A stretch of 64,000 bases of DNA from Scenedesmus sp. ARA3. Lineage: Eukaryota; Chlorophyta; Chlorophyceae; Sphaeropleales; Scenedesmaceae. The DNA is taken from assembly GCA_004335835.1 (NCBI GenBank), contig RWJK01001792.1, positions 146,488-210,487 on the forward strand, in the 5' to 3' direction. The notes below the pieces were generated by a model. The model was not told the origin of the DNA. It saw nothing but the letters and a program-made list of their open reading frames with translations, and did no database searches. Positions 45,550-57,671 of this stretch are shown piece after piece (positions within the stretch are counted from its first letter, which is position 1; every line of letters starts with the position of its first letter). The translations under genes and the position numbers were made by a program.

Positions 45550-48500
45550 TTACTGCTGTTGCTGTGCAGAAAGCTGCTGTTGCAGCAGCTTCAGCATGTC
45601 ATTTGGTGCTGCTGCTGCAGGCCCCGCGGCTGCCAATGGCAGGCCCAGCTGCAAGCTGGGAGGCCCAGGCAGCAGCGCTGGACCAGCTGCTGCAAGCGAC
45701 AGCAGACCTGGCAGCCCAGCAGCCAGTGCAGATGGCGCACTGTATGCACTTAAACTTGACAGACCTGACAGACCTGCTGAGGACACTGCTGCTGCTGCCG
45801 CCGCTGCTGCTGCCGCATCTGCAGGCAAGCCATTTGCAGCACCAGAGACAAGGCCAGCGAGCGCAGCAGGAGTCAGCTCAGCCGGCATGCTTGCTACAGC
45901 AGCCTGCCGGCTAGCAAGGCCACCCATTGCTGCTGCCATCGCTGCAATAGAGCCCAGCTGAGACAGCTCAGCAGCAGCAGCTGCACTGCTTGCAGCTGGT
46001 GCTGCACCCAGCAGCTGGCCCAGGCCTGCTGCTGCTGCCATTGGGTCCTGCAAGGGCCCAGGCATGGTGCCGCCACTCAGCAGCTGCCGCAGCAAGTCCC
46101 CGGCTGCTGCTGTGCCTGCTGCAGAGCTGGCAGGCGCGGATGCTGCAGCGCCGGTTGCGCTGAATGGCAGCGAGAGAGGCAGCGGCGGCGGTAGAGCTGC
46201 TGACGACACGGATGCGGCTGCAACAGCAGCTGCTGCTGCCGCATCTGCCAACTGCGCAGGTGCAGCATCAGATGCTGCAACTGCAGGGTCGATGTTGATA
46301 GGTTGGCCCCGTGGTGCAGTGTATGTGATGTAACGGTTGCCAAACGGCACATTCACTGTCTTGTTGGCGCTGCGGCGCTCGCTGCTGCCGGCAGCAGCCA
46401 TTGCTGCAGGCTGGCTGCTGCCACTGCGGCCGTTTGGTGCACGCTGCTTGCCGGCTGCTCCTGTGTAAGGGCTGTGGCGCTGCCTGTCTTGTGAAGGGTG
46501 GTAGTCATCGTCAGACCCTTCCTGCAAGCACCAACAGACACACAATCAACTTCAGCATGACGGCTACCAACGGTGTGTGTCCTTGAGCATACTGTGATGC
46601 CAGACGCTGAGCATGCCACACTTCCAGCTGCGCAGTCAGCAGTTACGAAGCATTCAAAGAGCTGTGGCCACTGCACCCTGCAAGCACCAGCAGCACCGCC
46701 ATCCACACCTGATCGGCCTCGCCGCCCCTGCCTGGCTTGCGTGCTGGCCGTTTGCTGCCGTTGCCACCATTTTGGGTCCACTGATGCTGCAGCTGCTGCT
46801 GCGCTGACAAGTCCTGGCCCAGCTGCCCTAGCGCCATAAGTGCTTCCACCTCATCATCGTCAGCATCCGCATGATGCTGCCCTGGCTGCTGCTGCTGCAC
46901 CTTGCCCGGCTGTTCTGCAGCATGCAACACTTCTTGCTTGACTACAGCCTGCCCATCAACATACACGGCTGCGTGCTGCTGCTGAAATTGCTGCTTGTCG
47001 TCCTCATCTGCTGCCTTCACGACGCCAGCTACAGCTGTCTCCACAGTAGCAGTTGCATCACTGCTGAACCTCTGGCTGAGGTGCCCTGCCAGTAGTGCAT
47101 TGCTCTGCTGCAGCTGCTGCTGCTGCAGAGAGCCTTGCTCTGCCGCTGCTGAGCCAGCTGCTCCAGACTCTGGCTGCTGCTCCCCTTGCTGCTGCTGCTG
47201 CACGTCAGCAACTGCCCCATTTGTAGCAGCCCCAGAGCTACGCCATAGCCCTGCCAATGCAGCGTATGCATCACTGCCTGGCACGAAGTCAGCTGCTGCA
47301 CTGACCTGCTGTTGCTGCCCAGCGGCTGCAAGTGAGCCTGCTGCTGAAGGCATAGCTGCACCAAACAGCGGCAGTATGCCTGAGAGCTGCTGCTGTGCGC
47401 CACCCGCACCATCACCTGAACCGCGCGGCTCAGCTGCAGCAGCTGACGCTACTGCATCAACAGCAGCACCCAGCATAGCGCCAGCTGTTGCGCCAGGCTG
47501 ACTTGCAGCTGCTGCTGCAGCTGCCATGATGGCTGCAAGCTGCTGCTGCTGCCCTGCAGCAGGCGCTGCTGCCCCTGCTGCTGCTGCAGCTGCCAACAGC
47601 AGCTGCTGCGCGTCGCCAGGCACCGAGCCAGCTGGCCGCAGCTGCTGCTGCAGCAGCTGCCCCAACGGACCTGGCAGCATGGACTGCAGCACCTGCGCCA
47701 GACCCGGCTGCTGCGACAGCATCGCTGCTGCCGCTGCTGCTGCGCCCTGCGGGCCCTGCTGCAGGCCCTGCAGCAGCTGCAGGTATGGCAGCAGCCCCAG
47801 CAGCCCCCCCAGGACTGCTGCTGAGCCGCCCACAGCACCTGCTGCTGCTGCGCCAGCACCAGCCAGCTGCGCCTGCAGCGCAGCCATGGGGTTTATTGCT
47901 GCTGCCTGTGCTCCTGCAAGCTGACCAAGCACAGACAAGTCCGCAGGCAGGCCAAGCCGGCCAGCAGCCGCTGCAGCCGCCGCTGCTGCTGCCGCTGCTG
48001 CAGCAGCCTGCTGGTTGCTGCCGCCACCAGCAGCGCCAAACAGCCCTGCGCCAGGCGCCGCTGCGACTGCTGCTGCCGCCGCTGCTGCTGCTGGGTCGAT
48101 AGCCCCGCCGCTGCTTGCGCCTGCTGCTGCCAATGCTGCTTGCAGGATGCCCTGCGGGTCCAACCTGCCTGTGCTGGCTGCTGCTGCAGCTGCTGCCGCC
48201 GCTGCCGCTGCGTTCTGGCCCCAGCTGCCAGGCGCAAGTGCTGGGTTTGCTGCTGCAGCCGCCGCTGCTGCTGCCGCCACTGCTGCTGTCGAGTCCTGGC
48301 CTCCTGCGAAGGGCCCTGGTGGCCAGGAGGAGCTGTGGCTGCACATGCCTAAGCCAGCTGCCTCCATCATTTGCTGCTGCAGGGCGTGAGCTGCGGAACA
48401 GCAGAAAGCGCAGCAAACAAGGGCACACCAAAAGGTAAGATGTCAGCAAACACACTGAATGGCTTTGCAAATTGGGCCATTGTATGTGCACAATGCACTG

Positions 48501-50121
48501 TAAGCATCTCATTCGTGCACCGCTGATGCAAACGCCGGTCAACTCGAACAGTTGCAGTTGAGCAACTGTGAACATACATGCACACACAGCACCAGAATAG
48601 CAACAGCGCGCAGCTGAGCAGCAGCTGCCAAGCCTTGGTCACGGGCAAAAGCTGCCACCACCCCAGCACAGCAGCTGGCCCTGCCCTGCTCACCGGCTTG
48701 GCCCTGCTGCTCCATCTTCATGCGCTTCACCACTGTGCCGTCCCTAGCCTCCACCTGGCGCTTCAGGTAGCCGTTCCTGCAAGCAGACAGAGCCATAGTA
48801 ACAGAGCAGCTTCACCTAGGCACCGGCAGTCAGGCTGGCAGCTGCAGACGGAATGTCTTGAACTGTTGGCACCTCAATGCTGTTCGCCAGTGCTGCGCAG
48901 CATGCACATGCTTGATCGTCTGCGCCTGGTGTTATTGGCAGCTGCTCAGCTGTGCCTTGAAACCCTAAAGCCGCACTAGCACAAAGCGCTGCTGGATGAA
49001 CTGCCGTCACATTCCAACAAACAACAGAGCTCCTGCTTACCGGCAGTTGGCATACCAATAGTTTTTGATTGCATTGTCGGTGCGCCCTGGCAGGTACTTC
49101 GCAATCTGTGCCCAGCGGTTGCCCAGCTGCGTGTGCTTCTCTATGATGATCCGCTTCTGCAGCGACATGGACAACAGGTTTGCAGTTGGCATACAGCCAG
49201 TGTGCGGCAGAGGTGACCAAGCATGGTTGAGTGCAAAACAGGTACATGATGACCATGCTTTGAACTTTCTTTTAAAGTTCACGAGCTTGCGTGCCAGGCT
49301 GCCTGGGACCGACTGCTGAACAGCACAGCTCTGCCATGCTACACACAGCCCCACCTCTTCCTCTGTGAACGGCTCCTTCCGCACTCCTGGATTTAGCTGG
49401 TTGCACCACCTGCAGAGAAACGTCGGAAACGGTCAGAGTGTGTGGAAGCGCACAGTGCAGGCTGACTGCAAGAGCAGCTGCGCTCCTGCCTGCAAATCAT
49501 GTCACCAAGTCATGTCCACCTACCTAAGACGACAGCTCTTGCCGTTGCGACCACCCAGCCCCTGCAATAAGACAGAGCAAGAGATCCAGGACAAAGTCAG
49601 CATAAGCCAGCACAAGCAGATGCTGCTTGCACCATGTCCGCCAGCAGCGCAGCAGCAACTGCGCAGCAGCAGCTGCTGCTCTTATAGTTAGGGCTGCAGG
49701 TGACACAGCCATTGCTGTTAGATTGCAGATGCTGCTTGGCTGCGTCTGTAAGTTTCACCTGCGCAATAAGCGTCCAATTTTGCGGCCCATACTTTTCCAC
49801 CAGCTCCACTAGGCGAGCGTCCTCCTGTAGGAGACAACAGCAACCGGAACAGATACAGCAGTAGCTCGAAACCAAAGGAAAGCATACCTGTTGCCTTTTC
49901 CGGGCATGCCACACTAGGCTGCAAATCTGCAGACAACTGCTGGGCAACCACTGCCGGTGATGCCAGCATTGGCTGACCGCTCAAAAGACCTATGAGTCCA
50001 ACCTCAACAGACATTAGCTTACTTCTGGTGTCCAGGAGGAGCGCTTAGGCGCCTGCGCCTGCCCCAGGTGGCGCCCGTCCAGGCCTGCTGCGCCGGATGA
50101 ACTGCTGCCCTCCTCGGCCAT
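45550..50121 (-). CDS. R2R3-MYB transcription factor
   Basis: Eight exons on the minus strand: 50121-50023, 49824-49759, 49561-49524, 49409-49355, 49156-49041, 48776-48694, 48390-46709 and 46521-45550. Phases agree, giving 1036 residues. Two MYB repeats lie near the N terminus. R2 has Trp 30, 50 and 69 ([36 protein letters not shown]). R3 has Phe 82 and Trp 101 and 120 ([38 protein letters not shown]). The WCNQL motif recalls the plant MYB44 group. The repeat ends KNYWYANC rather than the usual plant KNHWNS. About 880 residues of Ala/Gln/Gly-rich sequence follow, interrupted by one ordered motif, [20 protein letters not shown]. It is a nuclear DNA-binding regulator by family; targets are unknown. 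A copy of the exon 5 end (TATGCCAACTGC) lies in intron 4 at about 49180. Confidence 0.93.
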
Positions 50122-50832
50122 GGCCGCGGATGTATTTGGGCAGTAGACTTTAGTTGGTCGCAGACATCAGGTACTCAGCAATCCTGTGAAGCGTGCCAGC
50201 AACGGGCCTGCTGTTTACGGGTAGCTGTCACAACAACGGCAATGCTTGCGGAAGCTGTTTTCAACAAACAGATATACATACCGGTGGTGCTTCTGTCTGC
50301 CGCGTGCCTCAAGGCTGCCATCGACCTCAACCGCGACGGTTGCTGCCATAACCAACAGGTGACAGGTCATGGCTGAGAGTAACAAAACGCTCTATCCCAC
50401 TTGCGCTTTTGAATGTTTGACGTGCTCGGAACGGGAGGTTTGCTGTGGTTCTGAAAGTAGCATGGCTCTGAAGACAGCTCAGCTGCGGAGAACACGGGGC
50501 TGGAAGGCAGCCTGCGCAGGCACTCAGTGCCACGATGCCAGCCACAGTCTGGGCCCAGGCTGGGGCCTTAATTAAGGCAGGCCCGGTGACCTGCATACGA
50601 AAATGACCGTCTGCCGAGGCGTTATTAGCATAGAACAAACCAGGACAATTACAAGGAGCGGCCATGCAACAGCTTTTGCCAGGTGCGTATCCGTCATACA
50701 TGACATCCACACCTGAAGCAGAGCTGCTGTGTGTACAGCACACAAACACATCACCACCAGGTTATTTCTTATGTGTGCTGCAACCAATGCAGGAAGACAG
50801 TGGCAAGTATCAATGAGCGGGTCAACAGCTTG
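50122..50832. other. MYB upstream region; nothing recognised
   Basis: It probably contains the MYB promoter on the minus strand. No clear TATA box, coding frame or repeat could be supported. Confidence 0.4.
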
Positions 50833-51810
50833 CTACAGCTGGGCTGCTGCTGTTGCTGCTGTTGCTGCTGTCGCCGGCTTGGCGTGCCCCCTGCACAGCG
50901 CCTTGTGCCATTTGTAGTGCTCCACCTGGCAGGCCTTGCAGCAGTACCTGAAGAAACAGCAGCGGCGGCAGCAGCAGCGCAGCAGTCATCAGGAGAGCGT
51001 TGTGTTGCAGTGCCACTGCATCAGTGATGCTTGCATCATGCATGGATCCGGGGCGGTGCTTAGATGATGCATGTCATCGACAGCAATGTAAACGCCCTAA
51101 CCCTCATCGCCATGCTGATGCCATCGGCAATGTTTCAGAGCAGCCACTTCGTCAGCGTGTTTGATGCTGTTTTGTGACCCGACAGTACCAAGCTGCATCT
51201 TGCTTGGTAGCTCAGCTGCTGCAGGATGTCAGCTGGCAACCCGGCCACATCCAAGTAGCCTGAAATGTCGCCGACACACTCCTTGCACCACTGCACCATA
51301 TCAGATCGCAACTCAAACAGATCTGGCTCAGTGTCTGCTGCATCAGGGCACTCACAGCTGCTGGTTGATGGAGACTGCTGACGCTCCCGTGCAGCTGCCT
51401 CCATTGCGCTTGCCGCCACAAACAAGCAGCGGCTCTCCAGCGCCAACCACTGAGCAGCAGCAGGTGATGGTGAGGCTGTTGCTGCTGGCTGCCCCCGGTT
51501 GTCTGTCACTGCATGCAAATCCCTGGCTGCACTGCTGGCACTGCCCGCGCTGCTGTTAGCGCTGCTGCTGGTGCATGCCTGCTGCTGTTGCTGCTCTTTG
51601 ATTTCTTCCATCACTGTGTCGCAAACAACGCTGACATGCCAAGCCACCGCCATGACGGACTCAAGAGCTGCTGGCACGTCTGCAACACTCACGAAGCACC
51701 ATGAGTACTTCAGGCAGCTCATTTGCAGCCCAAAGAGCTGATCCAGCAGCTGCGGCTCATTGCACGGCTGCCCTAAAGAGCGCCTGACTAGCTGCTGCAA
51801 GCATCTCATG
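50833..51810 (-). pseudogene. Truncated MYND type A copy 4
   Basis: Two remnants of the type A gene. Positions 51810-51135 match the middle of exon 3: LQQLVRRSLGQ, SCLKYSWCFVS and LFVAASAMEAA, then YLDVAGLPADILQQL. The match ends in an unrelated tail with a stop. Positions 50947-50833 match the last exon (YCCKACQVEHYKWHKALC), with a good CTTCAG acceptor and a stop. The stretch coding the first MYND half (CNNPGC and CxxC) is missing between them, and no exon 1 or 2 was found upstream. A 5'-truncated, internally deleted pseudogene fits best. Confidence 0.8.
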
Positions 51811-53186
51811 CCTGTGCGAATGCTGCAGGCCAGAGTTTTACCAAGTGCGGGAGATCTTGGATGATGTGACCATGAGAATGGAGTGCGAGCAGGGGCAGGT
51901 GCAGCCGCGGCGCAGGTGGCCTGGGGATGCGTGTATGCGCGGCCTACCCCTATCATAGCAACGCAGCGGCCGGCAGCGTGAGCAGCATCTACACCGCAAC
52001 AGCAGCAGCAGCAATGCATCCAGCTGGGTTGGCACCAGCAGCAGGCTCGGCTAGGGGGGCTACACACACCAGGTGCGGCAGCAGCTAGGGCGGCAGCACA
52101 GTTTGAGACAGTCAGGCAGCGTGCTTGCCAGACACGGCAGCAGCAGCAGACGTAAGGTTGCCATGGCTGCTTGCCTGATGAGGCAGATGTGGCAGCAGAC
52201 AGGCATGGCAGTTGGCAATGAACCACCTGGTGTTGTGATGCACGTGGTGACAGGGGCTGCGAAGCTTGTGTGCAGCATGGTATGCTGCTGCTACTTTTGT
52301 GCGCTGACTATGATCTGGTATTCAATGATTCAGCACACCATGCTGCTGGTGCATATGCAGCACCTTCCAATGCGGCTGCTGAATCTTTGGATGGATGACA
52401 AAAGAGGTCAAACAGTTGCAGAAATACTCTATCCGTGTGGCACAATGCTGGGCGTGGTTTAGTGTTTGTGCTTCACTTTGCAGGTTTGCTGGTGTCATTT
52501 GCTCGTTTGTGTGTGCTTGGCAGGTGCACTCGAACATAAAATCTTCACACAGCGGTCGCAAGACATAACCACAGGATCTGCAGCAGACAGTGCACTGTGG
52601 TGATACGGCCATGCCACAAGCAGATATGCTGTGCCACCAAGCGGCAGGAGCAGCAGCAGGAAGAGGAGGAGCTGTGCTTGTTTTGGGTCGCTGGGGAGCA
52701 GTTTGTCGGCGGCTGGTGGATGTTGCATTCTCTTGGTTTCCAAGAGAATCCAAGCACTTTGTAGAAGTAACTGCTGTGTAAGGAGACTGTGCAGTGGTGC
52801 GGCTGGTCCATGGCACCTCAGTTTCAGGGTTTGGAGCGTGCGTCATGATAGCTATCCACGTCAGACGCCCATGCTTGCATATTGGCCAAAGATAGTTGAT
52901 TTTCGTCGTTTTGGCAACACATTCTGGCGAACGCTCGTGATATCGAGGCGACGGGGCACCTTGGACACGCAAGCTTACACAGAGTCGCCCAGATCATCAT
53001 CATCTGCCAGCGATAGTAAGCAGAGTGCTTGCCATCCACCAATCGATCAAACCAGGAGTTTCCATGGCTTAATTAGCAGCTGGGATCACGTCTCAAAGCG
53101 CAGCCGACGAACAGCAGCAGCGTCACCAGCCAGCACCACCAGCAGCAGGTACATCATAGTCCACTTTGCAGCACTGCCGTGTAAGA
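51811..53186. other. Between MYND copies 4 and 5; nothing recognised
   Basis: A divergent interval. A GCGGCAGCAG-rich stretch (51880-52160) stays open in several frames and looks like repeat-derived sequence. The rest has no supportable coding signal. Confidence 0.4.
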
Positions 53187-55992
53187 ATGCGGCTGGCTCA
53201 GCGACTGAAGCTAGCAGAGGATGCAGCAAGCAAGCTGAACAGCCTGGCGGGCAGCGATCAAGTGCTGCAGCTGCTGCAGCGACCTCTGCCTGCTCAACCA
53301 ACAGCAGGGCAGCAGGCAGTGCTCGCCAGCTGTAGCAATGCCCTGTACCAGCTGTTAAAGGCCCTGCCTGATGAGCCCCAAAACGAATCAGGCAGGTCAG
53401 CGGCAGCTGAGCTGCTTAAAGGCGTGCTGCGGCACAGAGCATGCCAAGCTGCTGTTGCACTTGTTGCGCTGCTGCAGCAGCAGCAGCCGCAGCAGCTGGC
53501 GGCAGTGCTGTCCAGCTTTCAGAGCTCCGACGGCCTCAAGATCGGACCATGGAGAGTGTGTGGTTTTGTGGCATGCAAGTCCTGACGGAGATCTTCATCC
53601 TGCTGGAGAGCTGCACGGAAGTCAGCAGCAGCTGCACAGCCTCTGTCGTGAACTGCGCTGCCAACATGACTCAGCAGCTTCTGCAGTCAGGTGTGTGCGT
53701 TTGCTGCCAAGGGGCATGGACACAGCAGTCCTGATGTGCTGGGCTTTGCATGCATCACCAACAATGCTTAGAACAGCAGCGATTTACATAGAGACGTGGC
53801 TCACGGGGCGGAGCATTGTTAATCCACTCGCTCAAGCAATGGCAAGAAAGTGAGGTCAGCTCCAAACATCACATGCAGCAGGCCGCATGTGCAGATCTGC
53901 CATTGTAACGGGTACTACGTTTGATCTTTCATTTGACTTCATGAATGTCCTCATTCAGCTAGGCTGGCAAGCAGCGATCGAGTCACTCCTGCAACACAAA
54001 TCAACGCTGTGCCTACTGCTGTTGCTGCTGCTGCTGCTGCTGCTGGGTATGCAGGTGTGCTGGCCAGCTGGAGGGGGCTCGTGCAGCTGCTGCTGCAGCA
54101 GTGGCCGGGCCAGCTGTCTCGTGGGCGGGAAAATGGCTGCCTGGCATTTGGGCTGACAACTGGAACCATGCGCCTGCTGCTCAGCATCTGGGCGGAGGTG
54201 CTGCCCCATGCCCCCGCACAGATAGACACCATAGCACCTGCAGCAGTGCCGCTGCTGCAGCAGATGCAGTGCTGGCAGGAGTTCCTGTCGCCAGACTCAG
54301 CAGCAGCTGTAGCAGCAGCACGCGGCCACAGGGTGAACGAGGTGTGGATGAGGTACCACGAAGCGCACCAGGCGTGCGGACCGTTCCTGTTTCGGATGAC
54401 TGATGTGCTGATGCAGCAGCAACGGCAGCAGGTGCAGCTAAGCGAAGGAGCCGCATGTAAGGCTGTCAGCTTGCTGCGCGAGCCTGTAGTGTCACAGCTG
54501 CTGCTGCAGCTGCTGGCAGTCTGCACCATGATTCTGCACCAGCAGCACAGCGAGCAGCAGCAGCATCCTCAGCAGAACAGCAGGCAGCAGCTGCGTGCAG
54601 ACCTGCTGCCTATCCCTGCCTTTCACCAGCAGGAGGGCATGCTGCAGCTGCTGCCGGGTGGCCAGACCTTCCTGGATGCAGCGGCTTACTTGGTGGGAGA
54701 TTCTTGCGGCGGAGATGCAGCCGACATCAGGCTGAAGTTCATGGCTCTGGCTTGCATGATGGTAGATGCACTGGAAGTCACACTATACCACTGCTGCACG
54801 CTGCAGCAGGGCAGCTTTGCAATGGAGAGCATTGCACCTCTGCTATCAGCAGCTGCAGTGCAGGTGGTGCTGGAGCTGCAGCTGCTGGCTGCCGCTGGTG
54901 CAGCGCAGCCCTCGGGCCGGCAGCGCACGCGGCGGACGCCGCACACACAGATCATGGAGCGAGGCGCGGACTGCCTGCAGCTGCTGCTGATGTGCGCGGC
55001 TGTGCAGCAGCGGCAGCTGCGAGCAGTCATGCAGGCTGGCGCCAGCTGCCTGCCGCCCGAGTTGCTGCAGCAGGCTGGGCTGCAGCTGCTGCAGGCGCTG
55101 GCGGCGCCGCTGCAGCAGCTGCAGCTGGCTGCAGCTGACAGCCCAGCCAGGGCAATGGCAGTGGAATCTGCTGCGCGCCACCAGCCGGGTTCGCTTGGCC
55201 AGCAGCTGATTGCCCTAAAAGCTGCTGCGCCTGGGCTGGAGCTGCAACGGTTGAGGACGCTGGATGCATCTGGTGAGGAGCTGTAGCTGCTGAGGCGCGA
55301 CTGGCTTCTGGCGCCATGTTGGTGCATAATGCCTGTGCGTGCTGCTTCCCTGCGTGCAGCTATAGCTGCCTCGCCCACCGTTACGCGCAATGCGGAACCA
55401 TGTCTTACTTGCGCCGGAGAGCCGCTTGCACGTCTGCAGGTTGAAGAGAATCTGTGCCTGTGCTTCCTGTTGTCATGCTGCCAGATGACTGCAGCACAGT
55501 GGCGGTTGCAACTGGCTCAAAGACGCTCACTGACGGCGATTGCCCACTTGCGTGTTTCTCTTCTGCCTTGTGCGGCACTCTGGCAGGGCTGGAAGCGACA
55601 CCAATGTTCAACCTGGCAGCAGCACACCCAGAGGCTTTCACAGCCTTCATCGACTGCTACATGCGCTCGCCAGTGCTGCTGGCAGCAGACATGATGGCAG
55701 CACTTGAGGTGCTGGCACATGCAGCAGCTGCAGTGTTGGGCTGCAATGGTAGGGCGCCTGCAGCGCTGGGAAGCACAGGTGCAGTGGCAGGCCTGGCATC
55801 TGCCGTGACCAGCTTTGCCAAGCGAGCAGCACAGCTAACCAACGCTGCAATCACATTGCAGCCTCAAGCAGGGTCTGACACTACAGCAGCATACTTTCCA
55901 GCTGCCCTGATCGTGACAACAGACATAGCGCTGAGCAGCTCAACTTCCAACCTGCTGGCATCCAAGCATGGCATTGCAACCATCACGGCTGC

Positions 55993-56039
<47 letters not shown>

Positions 56040-56418
56040 AGGTGGCTGCAAGCACTGCTCTGCTGTCTGTGGTTGCTGCACGCAGTCTAGTGCAGCTGAC
56101 AGATGCAATGCAGGCAGTAGGGCCCCAGCTGCTGCTCAGGTGCCTCAGAGCCGGCGCTGCCTTCAAGAGCGAGTGGGCACCAGAAAAGGGCGATGGAATA
56201 GTCCTTGTCAACACTTTTGCAATTGGCAGCCGCGCTATGCATGATGCACCATACCATTGGCATGGGTGGCAGGCATGCATGCTGCAGGCCATGCTGCAGG
56301 TGCTGCTGGCTTTCACAGAAGCTGATGCAGGGCGCCCACTGGAAGCAGTATCGGCAGGAGTGCCGGCGCCTGCTGCAGCAGCAGCTTTGGAACCTGCAGC
56401 CGCTGATGCAACCGCCAC

Positions 56419-56455
<37 letters not shown>

Positions 56456-56881
56456 CCTGGCCACCCAAGCAGCGCCCAGCAGGTCAGCTGGGGCTACCTG
56501 CTGCAGCTGCAGCAGCGCAGCCCACGCTGGGCAGCAGCAGTGGCAGCCTTTGATGCCAAGTGGCCCGGCTGGGCTGACATGGCACGCGATGGTGTTGTTG
56601 AAGATCCTGCAAGCAGCGATGCGGCCATGCAGCGCACCCAGCAGCAGTTCATCGACGCCCTGGAGCTGTGCAAGGCACTAGTGGCTGCTGCGCCACTGCC
56701 GCTGGTGTGCAACAACCCTGGGTGTGCGAGCATGGCTGGAGTGAGTGAGTATGCGGCTGCCAGCAAGCGCTGCACTGGCTGCAAGTGCAGCTACTGCAGC
56801 GCGGAATGTCAGAAAGCTGACTGGAAGCGGCACAAGCATGCATGCAAGCGCATGTCTGCTGCTGGAGAGACATGTGTGTGA
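53187..56881 (+). CDS. MYND zinc-finger protein, type B copy 5
   Basis: Three exons matching copy 3: 53187-53690, 54055-55272 and 55587-56881. Exon 1 starts MRLAQRLKLAEDAASKLNSL. Relative to copy 3 its frame shifts near 53540-53555, changing from LAAVLSSFQSS to a frame reading FCGMQVLTEIFILLE and MTQQLLQSG. The two frames cannot be joined without an indel or an extra intron. Exons 2 and 3 are intact and in frame: LRADLLPIPAFHQQ and LLPGGQTFLDAA, then EATPMFNLAAAHPEAF. Exon 3 ends with a complete MYND finger (CNNPGC, CTGCKCSYC, SAECQKADWKRHKHAC). A polySer run from CAG repeats sits at 55994-56038. The role is unknown; MYND modules mediate protein-protein contacts. Without a repaired exon 1 the encoded product would be truncated or start internally. 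Confidence 0.7.
55994..56038 (+). repeat. CAG run coding polySer in MYND copy 5
   Basis: An uninterrupted AGC run in exon 3. Copy 3 has a shorter equivalent around 40005-40025. Confidence 0.9.
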
Positions 56882-57671
56882 GGCTGCCTCTTCTTGATTG
56901 TGGCGCATTGATTGTGGCGCATTGTGGTGTTGATAGGTTACTGTGCATCGGATGCTCTGCTGCGGGCAAATTGCATGACTTGGCATGCTGCTAGTAGGCA
57001 GGCACATTAGCAGGCTGTTGGTAGCTGCTAAATGGCAGGGCAGTGTATGCTGTGGCTCGATTGTTGATATGAAGGGGTGAGTGTTGCTTTTGCCAGTGCC
57101 AGTGCATTGTTGCAGTCGTCGTGCCAGCGTTGGCAAAGGTGCAAACTCTGAGAGGTGCGCACCGGTGCATGCACGACTCGGTCAAAGGTGTGGTCAGCTT
57201 TGACGGTCAAAGCAAATATAAAAGGCTGTGCAGCTAGGACAGAAGGGTGGAAGGCAAAAGCCTGTGTACATTACGTCAACCTCGTGTGCTGCTTGATTAG
57301 GGTATGGTGCGAGTAGCAACAGCGGCTACGAAGCACCTGCATCTCAGCGTGACAGTGCAGCATGAACTTCAGTTGCAACCCCGCACTGGCAGTGCCACTT
57401 GGCAGTGCATGTCTTCAGTGTTGTCAGCAGCTTGCTGACTGAGTTGTTGTCCAGTCACAGGTAACTCGCCCTCTGATGCTCCAGAGATCTGTGTCGATGC
57501 TAATTTTCTTGTCAATGCACAGTACGGCACAGCCACATGCAACCACTCCAACTGTCACTGTTATCTCAACTGCCACCTGGCACTCGAGATCCTCACGTCC
57601 TAAACGCTTCACCGTGCAGTTGGGCCGAGCTCTTCTGCATTCAATTGGTTCAACGTAAAAAAATTGAAGTC
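56882..57671. other. Intergenic between MYND copy 5 and the CPBP gene
   Basis: It includes the 3' region of copy 5 and the promoter of the CPBP gene (see 57180-57225). No coding sequence is supported. Confidence 0.45.
57180..57225 (+). promoter_or_regulatory. W-box-like palindrome abutting a TATA box
   Basis: GGTCAAA at 57180-57186, then a palindrome 57197-57213 (GCTTTGAC, central G, GTCAAAGC). It directly abuts AAATATAAAAGG (57214-57225), a good TATA match. TTGAC cores are WRKY-type sites in plants. The spacing to the CPBP start codon (57672) implies a long leader or a 5' intron. Confidence 0.45.

Noticed and set aside
47457..48587. Long alternate frames rich in Ser, Cys, Gln or Leu over MYB exon 7
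   Set aside because: CAG/CTG-rich DNA stays open in most frames. Only the Ala/Gln frame joins the MYB exons with consistent phase.
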